From: Promethearchaeota archaeon | GTDB taxonomy: Archaea; Asgardarchaeota; Lokiarchaeia; Sigynarchaeales; SOKP01 | NCBI GenBank assembly: GCA_019057975.1 | Contig: JAHLWJ010000237.1 | Span: 1 to 6,937 of the forward strand | Direction of reading: 5' to 3' | DNA length: 6,937 nucleotides | In this document: piece by piece, positions 1-5,698 of the stretch | Numbering within the stretch: the stretch's first letter is position 1 | How the letters are laid out: each line of letters begins with the position of its first letter | Made by a program: the position numbers and the translations under genes | Notes under the pieces: model-generated | Database searches by the model: none | What the model was told of the DNA's origin: nothing | What the model saw: the letters and a program-made list of their open reading frames with translations, nothing else

Positions 1-284
1 AACTTACTATTTAAAATCACATTTTTTTGGGAAAATTATAGTATTTATCAAAACTCTTTATAATTATGCATAATCTCATGAATAATTAGAACCATACAAA
101 AATAAATCACAATACATTTAAAATGCTGGAGAGCTTTTAAATTGAAGAGAATTCAGTGGCTTTTTGAATGAACTACAGAGTACTAAAATCGTTATATATG
201 ATAACTATTTAAATACACTGTTATTTTGATAGAATATATTTATATATTAAGAAAGAATGTAATAATTACACAGGTATAAATATA
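1..284. other. Leader region without a recognisable gene
   Basis: No convincing reading frame is seen. In the frame of the first gene the last upstream stop is TAA at 210-212, and no ATG lies between it and 285. Two short open stretches run in from the left edge on the + strand and stop at 61-63 and 71-73. Either could be the tail of an upstream gene, but neither is recognisable. A small inverted repeat, GTTAT-ATATG-ATAAC, lies at 191-205, and a TATA-like sequence at 239-246. The stretch most likely holds the promoter and 5' leader of the flippase operon; that is inferred from position only. Confidence 0.45.
239..246 (+). promoter_or_regulatory. TATA-box-like sequence upstream of the flippase gene
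   Basis: TTTATATA at 239-246 equals the archaeal TATA-box consensus. It lies about 38 bases before the ATG at 285, so a start site some 25 bases downstream would leave a leader of roughly 15 bases. No well-spaced bacterial -35/-10 pair stands out here: the TTGATA at 226-231 has no good -10 at 17 bases. In AT-rich DNA such a match arises easily by chance, so this is a weak call and depends on the organism being an archaeon. Confidence 0.2.
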
Positions 285-1796
285 ATGGTTAAGGAAATCA
301 TTGACAAGGTTAAGAAAATTATCAAAAATTTGGCAAGACCTGGTGAAAGCCTTTCTTCAAGGGCAGTAAAAGGAGTCTTTTGGGTTTTTTCTTTAAGAAT
401 TACTGAGAGGGTATTTCAACTTATAAGGACAATTATATTAGCAAGGCTTTTATCACCTAAAGATTTTGGTCTTTTTGGTATAGCTCTTTTAGTTTTATCA
501 ATACTTGGAACTTTTACGGAGACTGGTTTTCAAAAAGCACTAATTCAAAAAAAGGGAGAAACAAGAAGTTTTTTAGATACTGTTTGGACAATCGGATTAA
601 TAAGAGGATTTATAATAGCAGCTATAGTGTTTTTCTTAGCTAAGCCTGCTACTATTTTTTTTGATGCACCTGCTGCTGAACCAATTTTAAGAGTTATTGG
701 AGCTTCAATAATTTTACATAGCTTAACTAATATTGCTGTTTTATATTTCCAAAAAGAACTTGAATTTCAAAAATATTTTAAATATCAGTTATCAGGAACA
801 ATTGCTGATGTATCTGTTTCAATAACTTCAGCTCTTCTTTTAAAAAGTGTATGGGCTTTAGTTTTTGGTCTTTTAGCTGGAAATTTAGTAAGGTGTATAG
901 CCTCATATATGATTGAATATTACCGACCTCGAATTTATATTAAATTTTCCATGGCTAAGGAGTTATGGGGTTTTGGAAAGTGGCTTCTAGTTTCAAGTAT
1001 TATGGCTTTTTTTTTAATTCATGGTGATGATATATTTATTGGAAAGGTACTTGGTGCAACAATGTTGGGTTATTATCAAATGGCTTATAAAATATCAAAT
1101 TTACCAGCTACAGAGGTAGCTCATGTAGTTTCAAGCGTTACTTTCCCGACTTATTCTAAGCTTCAGGAAAATTTACCTAAGTTGAGAGACGCATATTTTA
1201 AAGTTCTACAATTTGTATCATTTTTGTCATTTCCAATATCAGGGTTTATTATAGTTTTAGCGCCTGATTTTACAAGGTTGTTCTTAGGAGAGAAATGGCT
1301 ACCAATGGTATCTGCAATGCAGATATTAACTATAGCAGGATTAACAAGGTCGATTTCTTCAATTGCTGGAAATGTATTTTATGCTATTGGTAGACCGGAT
1401 ATAGAGACAAAATGGCAGATATGGCGTCTATTAGTATTAGTTGTATTAATATATCCCCTAACTACTGCTTTGGGAATTTCAGGTGCGTCAATAGCAGTGT
1501 TTCTAAGTATTTTTACTTTTTGCATTGGATCTAGCTTTTTAGTAATAAAAACTATGAAAATCGAATTTAAAATTTTTACTAAGGTAATAGTATTTCCATT
1601 AATTAGTGGAATGATATCAATGTGTTCGATATTTATATTAAAGGCTATTATTGGTACGGGGATCTTAGAATTTTTTATTCTAGCATTATTAGGTATTCTA
1701 ATTTATCTTGTTGTAATTTATATATCATCAAAATTTTTTAGTTATAATATTAGGAAGCTTATATCGGAAAGTTTAAATTCAATTAAAAAATCTTAA
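285..1796 (+). CDS. WzxC-like polysaccharide flippase (MOP superfamily)
   Basis: Predicted integral membrane transporter that moves a lipid-linked oligosaccharide from the cytoplasmic to the outer face of the membrane. The 503 residues are in the usual range for this family, with hydrophobic segments throughout, for example near 62-80, 105-125, 183-210, 235-250, 310-327, 343-365, 382-418, 432-455 and 460-482. Family-typical stretches include ARLLSPKDFGLFGI (53-66) followed by TETGFQKALIQKK (78-90), and LFLGEKWLPMVSAMQIL (332-348). A charged cytoplasmic N-terminus (1-28) precedes the first helix. The ATG at 285 is the first in frame after a stop at 210 and has a weak AGGT (272-275) in front. 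It heads a block of glycosyltransferase genes, which fits export of their product. The exact substrate cannot be told. Similar proteins occur in both bacteria and archaea. Confidence 0.93.
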   Translation: MVKEIIDKVKKIIKNLARPGESLSSRAVKGVFWVFSLRITERVFQLIRTIILARLLSPKDFGLFGIALLVLSILGTFTETGFQKALIQKKGETRSFLDTVWTIGLIRGFIIAAIVFFLAKPATIFFDAPAAEPILRVIGASIILHSLTNIAVLYFQKELEFQKYFKYQLSGTIADVSVSITSALLLKSVWALVFGLLAGNLVRCIASYMIEYYRPRIYIKFSMAKELWGFGKWLLVSSIMAFFLIHGDDIFIGKVLGATMLGYYQMAYKISNLPATEVAHVVSSVTFPTYSKLQENLPKLRDAYFKVLQFVSFLSFPISGFIIVLAPDFTRLFLGEKWLPMVSAMQILTIAGLTRSISSIAGNVFYAIGRPDIETKWQIWRLLVLVVLIYPLTTALGISGASIAVFLSIFTFCIGSSFLVIKTMKIEFKIFTKVIVFPLISGMISMCSIFILKAIIGTGILEFFILALLGILIYLVVIYISSKFFSYNIRKLISESLNSIKKS

Positions 1797-1853
1797 CAAT
1801 TTTCAGTATTACATATAGTAGTACATTGATTTGCAGAAAAATACTACGAATTT

Positions 1854-1861
1854 AAAAGGAG
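1854..1861 (+). promoter_or_regulatory. Ribosome binding site that fixes the start of the GT2-like gene
   Basis: AAAAGGAG is a strong Shine-Dalgarno sequence. It directly abuts the in-frame TTG at 1862, leaving no spacer, but lies 9 bases before the ATG at 1871. The ATG is therefore the likely start, which removes three residues from the longest possible reading frame. Confidence 0.75.
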
Positions 1862-1870
1862 TTGAAAGAT

Positions 1871-2692
1871 ATGGGTAGAGATGTTGATATTATAGGTTTG
1901 ATAAGAATAAGAAATGAATCATTAATATTACAAGATATTTTGGATCATTTGTCTACATATGTTGATGGAATAGTAGTGTTAGATGATAGTAGTGTTGATA
2001 ACAGCCCAGAGATAGCTAGTGCTCACCAAAAAGTGTTAGAGGTATTAAAAAAAGATAAATGGGATGAATTTAATAGAGAAATTGAAGAGACTAAGGATAG
2101 GCAAAAACTTTTAGAAGTGGCTCGAAAGTATGACCCTACTTGGATTTTTTATGCAGATGCAGATGAAAGGTTTGAAGGAAATATAAGAGAGTTTCTTATT
2201 ACGGAAAGATTTTCTAATATAGATGGGATTAGGATTTCTTTATTTGATTCATATATGACAATTAGTGATCACCTTCCGTATAAACAAGGTCAAGAACTTT
2301 ATAATTTTAGGAAATATTTTGGTCCAGAAAAAAGGGAAGTTTTAATGATATGGAGAAATAAACCAGAGGTGAGGTTTGAAGGATTAAATAAAAGAGAACC
2401 AATGATAAGAGGCAGAGTAATAACAAGATTTTATTGTCAGCATTATGGTAAGTCTCTTTCGATAGAACATTGGAATGAGACATGTGACTATTATATCAAG
2501 TATTTTAACAAATATTCTAAAAAGTGGATGAACAGAAAGGGAAAAGCAATTCATAGAAAATCAGATTTTGGTAGGCCTTTGTATAATTGGAATGATGTGA
2601 AAAAGAATTCTATATTAATTTATAGATACCAGACACCTAATTTATTTTATAAGATAAAAGATAAGATAAATAGTTTTTTATTAAAGAGTTAA
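1871..2692 (+). CDS. GT2-like glycosyltransferase (DADE motif)
   Basis: Predicted cytoplasmic GT-A fold glycosyltransferase of the family 2 type, using a nucleotide sugar to extend a surface glycan. Counted from the ATG at 1871 (273 aa), the N-terminal strand is IIGLIRIRNES (7-17), followed by VVLDDSSVDNS (35-45), the usual nucleotide-binding region. The metal-binding motif is FYADADERFE (93-102), preceded by an Arg/Lys-rich helix (69-86) as in GT2 proteins that resemble Glyco_tranf_2_4. The C-terminal half, with a QHYGKS stretch near 193-198 followed by a Trp/Tyr-rich segment, is typical of this group. No membrane helix is evident. The gene starts 74 bases after the flippase stop and ends 2 bases before the next ATG, so it is clearly in an operon with its downstream neighbour. 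The sugar specificity is unknown. Confidence 0.87.
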   Translation: MGRDVDIIGLIRIRNESLILQDILDHLSTYVDGIVVLDDSSVDNSPEIASAHQKVLEVLKKDKWDEFNREIEETKDRQKLLEVARKYDPTWIFYADADERFEGNIREFLITERFSNIDGIRISLFDSYMTISDHLPYKQGQELYNFRKYFGPEKREVLMIWRNKPEVRFEGLNKREPMIRGRVITRFYCQHYGKSLSIEHWNETCDYYIKYFNKYSKKWMNRKGKAIHRKSDFGRPLYNWNDVKKNSILIYRYQTPNLFYKIKDKINSFLLKS

Positions 2693-2694
2693 AA

Positions 2695-3774
2695 ATGAAG
2701 TTTTTAATTGTAATTAATAAATTAAATTTATCAGGTTCAAGTACATATACCTTGACTCTAGCTTCTGAGCTGAAGAATAAATGTCACAAAGTTGATGTAT
2801 TCACATTATTCCAAGGTGTATTAGTTAATCAGTTTATTGAAAAAAGAATTAACGTTATAAAAAATTTGGAGGAATTAAAAAATAAAAATTATAATTGTAT
2901 CCTAGCACAGCATTCAATTCCTACTCTATTAGTAAGAGGAGTTTTAACAAGAGTCCCAATGGTTTATATTTCACATGGTGTATTACAATACAGAGCCTTT
3001 TTAGAGCAACCACCATCTATTGATATAAATGTACAAAAGTATATTGCTATCTCAGAGGAGGTAAAAGAAAATTTAATAACTAACTTTGGTATCCCTGAGA
3101 GAAAAATTGAAATTATTAGAAACTTTGTAGATATTAATAGGTTTTCTCCAAAAACAAAAATTGATTTTTTTCCAAGAAGAGTATTACTGATAAGTAAGAA
3201 AATTGATAAGAAATCATATAATATAGTTAAAAAAGCTTGTAAAATTATTAGAGCACGTTTGGAAGTGTTAGGATTATCTAAAAGTGTGGTTAATATAGAT
3301 TATTATATAAATAGAAGTGATTTAGTTATATCTTTAGGAAGAGGTATTCTTGAGGCAATGTCTTGTGGTAGAGCAGCACTAGTTTATGACCTTAAGATGG
3401 GTGATGGAATGATTACATTAAGTAATATAAATGAAATAAGAAAAAATAACTTCTCTGGGAGAAGGTTTGAAATTAATTATGATGCAGTAAGTTTAGCTAA
3501 AGAAATGAAAAAATATAGAAAAGAAATGGGTGAGATAAACCGGAAAATAATATTGGAAGATTATAGTGCTAGTACAAAAGTTGAGAAGATACTAAAAATT
3601 TGTCAAGAGGCAAAAGATGAATTCAGTTTAAAAAGTATTTCGATACCATATAAAGAAATCAGGTGGTTTCAAAGTGAAATGGAAAAAACATTTAATTCAA
3701 AATCATGGAGATTATATAAAAAAATTATTTCAAATATAAGGAAATTTTATCGGTTTGTAAAAGTTCGGAAATAA
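2695..3774 (+). CDS. Divergent GT-B (GT4-like) glycosyltransferase
   Basis: Predicted retaining glycosyltransferase with two Rossmann-like domains. The N-terminal domain begins MKFLIVINKLNLSGSSTYTL, where SGSS replaces the usual double-Gly loop. ISHGVLQYR (92-100), YIAISEEVKENL (116-127) and IRNFVDINRFSP (141-152) mark the acceptor side and the interdomain linker. The C-terminal domain carries SDLVISLGRGILEAMSCGRA (208-227), with Glu220 at the nucleotide-sugar site, then GDGMITLSNINEIRKNNFSG (236-255), a signature I associate with a subset of capsule-type transferases. A basic C-terminal extension contains FNSKSWRLYKKI (333-344), resembling the S-x-SWRLT-x-P tail motif of several rhamnan and O-antigen transferases. 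The ATG lies 2 bases after the preceding stop, consistent with translational coupling. Donor and linkage are unknown. The C-domain segment between residues 160 and 208 is compact compared with standard GT4 enzymes. Confidence 0.86.
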   Translation: MKFLIVINKLNLSGSSTYTLTLASELKNKCHKVDVFTLFQGVLVNQFIEKRINVIKNLEELKNKNYNCILAQHSIPTLLVRGVLTRVPMVYISHGVLQYRAFLEQPPSIDINVQKYIAISEEVKENLITNFGIPERKIEIIRNFVDINRFSPKTKIDFFPRRVLLISKKIDKKSYNIVKKACKIIRARLEVLGLSKSVVNIDYYINRSDLVISLGRGILEAMSCGRAALVYDLKMGDGMITLSNINEIRKNNFSGRRFEINYDAVSLAKEMKKYRKEMGEINRKIILEDYSASTKVEKILKICQEAKDEFSLKSISIPYKEIRWFQSEMEKTFNSKSWRLYKKIISNIRKFYRFVKVRK

Positions 3775-3800
3775 AGAGTTCATTAATCCAAAGTATTTTT

Positions 3801-3816
3801 TATTGTTAAAACAATA
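3801..3816 (+). repeat. Perfect short inverted repeat between two glycosyltransferase genes
   Basis: TATTGTTAAAACAATA is a perfect 16-base palindrome, or a 6-bp stem with a TAAA loop. It lies in the 58-base gap between the stop at 3774 and the ATG at 3833. No T tract follows on the + strand, so it does not look like an intrinsic terminator. It could be a small operator or mRNA hairpin, or chance in AT-rich DNA. Confidence 0.25.
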
Positions 3817-3832
3817 TGATTAAGGGTAATTT

Positions 3833-5005
3833 ATGAAAATTTCTATTTTAGTACTAGACTTATCTCATAATTGTCTCGGCAGAGCATATATTTTAGCAAA
3901 GATTTTACAGAGAAGGCATGATGTAGAAATAGTTGGTCCTATGTTTGGTAAGGGAATTTGGGTACCAGTTATTAATGATAAAAAGGTACAATATAAGTCT
4001 GTTAAATTTTATAATAGGTTCATATCTATCCCAAAACTAAAAGAATTGTACTGTAAAATAGATGGAGATGTAATATATGCTGTTAAACCTCTTTTTAATA
4101 GTTTTACTATTGGATTAATAAAAAAGTTTTTTACCAAGAAGCCATTAATATTAGATATAGATGATTGGGAATTAGGTTTTTTTATAGATTTTTATAAAAA
4201 TAAGAAGTTTACTGATAAAATATTTTATCTTTTAAAAGAACCGTTTAGATTTTTTTTAAAACCCAGTGATTCATTTTTGTGGGAAATTATTAATGAGAAA
4301 ATGGTTAGATTCGCAGATAAAATTACAGTTTCAAACAATTTTTTAAAGGAGAGATTTGGTGGAGTAATAATATATCACGGTAGAGATACAGATACTCTAA
4401 ATCCAGAAAGATTTAATAAACAATTGTTTAAACAAAAATATGGAATAAATGGAAAAATTAAAATTGCAATGTTTTTTGGTACACCAAGACCACATAAAGG
4501 TGTAGAAGATTTAGTGGAAGCTGTTTTTTTGATTGAAAGTAAAGATATTATACTTATTGTTGTTGGAGTTAATGAAAGAGATCAATATTGTAAAGATTTA
4601 ATTAAGACTGCAGAAGAAAAATTAGGAGAGAGACTTAGAATGTTTGGTTTACAATCTTTTGAGAAAATTCCGGAATTTTTATCCTTAGCTGATGTTATAG
4701 TAATACCTCAGCGAGGGAGCTATTCTACTATTGGGCAAGTCCCAGCAAAAGTATTTGATGCAATGGCAATGGCTAAAGCTATTATTGCTACGAATGTTGG
4801 AGACCTTCCTGAAATTTTAGATGACTGTGGCTGGATAGTAGAACCTGGAAATCCAGAACAGTTGAGTAGAATGATCCAACATGTTTTGAGTAATTACAAA
4901 AAAGCTAAAGAGATGGGTATAAAAGCTCGACAAAAGTGTATAGAAAAATATAGCTGGGATGTGATGGAAAAAGTGTTGGTAGGGGTGTTTGAAAAATATG
5001 GATAG
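3833..5005 (+). CDS. GT4-family glycosyltransferase
   Basis: Predicted GT-B fold transferase of family 4, adding a sugar from a nucleotide donor to a growing surface glycan. The 390 residues are a normal length. The N-terminal domain contains ILDIDDWELGFF (106-117), then ADKITVSNNFLKERF (161-175) and YHGRDTDTLNP (181-191), the usual link to the donor domain. The donor domain starts with IAMFFGTPRPHKGVEDLVEA (211-230), followed by RLRMFGLQSFEKIPEFLSLA (267-286) and QVPAKVFDAMAMAKAIIAT (302-320), NVGDLPEIL (321-329) and a GWIVEPGNPEQLS segment (333-345). The classical E-x7-E pair is not intact: Gly301 sits where the first Glu would be, and Asp309 replaces the second. The ATG at 3833 has AAGGGTA (3822-3828) in front. 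It is the last intact gene of the + strand block, and decayed genes follow. Confidence 0.92.
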   Translation: MKISILVLDLSHNCLGRAYILAKILQRRHDVEIVGPMFGKGIWVPVINDKKVQYKSVKFYNRFISIPKLKELYCKIDGDVIYAVKPLFNSFTIGLIKKFFTKKPLILDIDDWELGFFIDFYKNKKFTDKIFYLLKEPFRFFLKPSDSFLWEIINEKMVRFADKITVSNNFLKERFGGVIIYHGRDTDTLNPERFNKQLFKQKYGINGKIKIAMFFGTPRPHKGVEDLVEAVFLIESKDIILIVVGVNERDQYCKDLIKTAEEKLGERLRMFGLQSFEKIPEFLSLADVIVIPQRGSYSTIGQVPAKVFDAMAMAKAIIATNVGDLPEILDDCGWIVEPGNPEQLSRMIQHVLSNYKKAKEMGIKARQKCIEKYSWDVMEKVLVGVFEKYG

Positions 5006-5038
5006 ATTGTCGATACAAATTTAAAAAAACGGATGTAT

Positions 5039-5047
5039 AAAGGTGAG
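5039..5047 (+). promoter_or_regulatory. Ribosome binding site of the first gene relic
   Basis: AAAGGTGAG matches the anti-Shine-Dalgarno end of 16S rRNA well. It lies 7 bases before a TTG at 5055. The in-frame GTG at 5043 is inside this site and so is an unlikely start. The site is a remnant showing that a translated gene once began here. Confidence 0.5.
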
Positions 5048-5054
5048 TATCTCA

Positions 5055-5245
5055 TTGCCGAGGTTTAAAAACCAAATTCATAAATTTGATAGAGAGCATT
5101 ACTGGGAAACAGGAAAGAAAGGCTATCCTTTAGATAGAATTACAAACAACATTAAAAAGAATGATTTAATATTGAACAAATATATAGGATATTTGAACAC
5201 CCTTGTCATAGGTTTTTTATTTTGAAGAAGATAGAGAGGGAATAA
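5055..5245 (+). pseudogene. Relic of an unrecognised gene, frame broken at a T run
   Basis: From TTG at 5055 the frame reads LPRFKNQIHKFDREHYW and onward, rich in charged and aromatic residues. It ends in a hydrophobic stretch, IGYLNTLVIGFLF, at TGA 5223-5225, about 57 residues in all. Adding one T to the run of six at 5213-5218 would instead give a tail reading VIGFFILKKIERE with TAA at 5243-5245, two bases before the next relic's start position. That spacing is typical of an operon, so I suspect the frame broke at the T run. At about 63 residues even the repaired frame is too short for a biosynthetic enzyme, so a central part is probably missing as well. I do not recognise the family. A real small protein is possible but less likely given the two broken neighbours. 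Confidence 0.45.
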
Positions 5246-5247
5246 AT

Positions 5248-5386
5248 ATAACAAAAAATCCAAAGATAAAAATAATCATTCCGACTTATAACCACCAGTT
5301 TGACAGGTTGGGCTATCCAGAGTTTTTTGAATTATTAGGGAATTTTTGATAAATTAGACTATTTTTTAATTGGGGGAATAGAATGA
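5248..5386 (+). pseudogene. Relic with a GT2-type N-terminus and a lost start codon
   Basis: The frame at 5251 reads TKNPKIKIIIPTYN, the unmistakable first strand of a family 2 glycosyltransferase (K-x-x-III-P-T-YN). The codon in front is ATA at 5248-5250, with a good ribosome binding site, AGAGAGGGA (5233-5241), six bases upstream, so an original ATG has probably become ATA. After YN the sequence runs on as HQFDRLGYPEFFELLGNF to TGA at 5347-5349. Removing one T from the run at 5343-5347 gives LLGNFDKLDYFLIGGIE with TGA at 5384-5386, which overlaps the next relic's ATG as ATGA. Only about 45 codons remain of the 250 or more expected, so most of the catalytic domain is missing. I do not recognise the part after YN, and it may come from another place in the gene. 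Confidence 0.6.
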
Positions 5387-5659
5387 ATATTGACAAAATG
5401 AATTGTAGACTAGATAAAATGATAAGAAATTGCAAATACAAAAAAGAAAATGTAATTGATAAAATAAATACTTTAAATAAGAAAAATATTTTTTATTAAG
5501 ATTTTTAATCCTCAAACTAAACTGTCCAATAAATTAGAATATTTCATTGGCTATCTAGAAATATAACCAGAAATGGGAAGATGTGGAAGAAAATTTGTAG
5601 AAAAATATTATAATATTAAAAGACTTAATCAAAGATTATAAAAAATATATTCTAATTAA
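5383..5659 (+). pseudogene. Relic of a GT4 glycosyltransferase (C-terminal part)
   Basis: An ATG at 5383, with GGGGGA (5372-5377) in front and a 4-base ATGA overlap with the previous relic, opens a 38-codon frame, MNIDKMNCRLDKMIRN and onward, to TAA at 5497-5499. Removing one T from the run of six at 5489-5494 continues it as NIFIKIFNPQTKLSNKLEYF. That runs into IGYLEI, a stop (TAA 5564-5566), PEMGRCGRKFVEKYYNIKRL and NQRL, a stop (TAA 5639-5641), and KIYSN with TAA at 5657-5659. The later part matches the usual end of GT4 enzymes: a helix after the EPG/NP segment, then a PE-x-MGR-x-GRKFVE-x-YN type tail. The N-terminal and donor-binding core are gone, so the gene carries a large internal deletion, a frameshift and two nonsense codons. 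The first 38 codons are not recognisable on their own. Confidence 0.62.
5604..5617. repeat. 14-base perfect palindrome inside the GT4 relic
   Basis: AATATTATAATATT is self-complementary. It lies within the codons for the EKYYNI segment of the relic, so it is most likely a by-product of coding AT-rich sequence, not a site. Confidence 0.2.
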
Positions 5660-5698
5660 TGAAGATGAGAGTATGTTAGAAGATCTCAGAAATAAAAA

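Noticed and set aside
191..205. GTTAT-ATATG-ATAAC as an operator
   Set aside because: Five-base arms in AT-rich DNA are expected by chance and no regulator gene is nearby.
281..286. TATAAT as a bacterial -10 box
   Set aside because: It includes the first bases of the flippase start codon, so it cannot drive that gene.
5043..5057. GTG at 5043 as a real start codon
   Set aside because: It sits inside the AAAGGTGAG ribosome binding site. TTG at 5055 has proper spacing.
5196..5223. Hairpin plus T tract as a terminator
   Set aside because: The stem is only about five pairs with a bulge and little GC. The sequence is also explained by relic coding frames.
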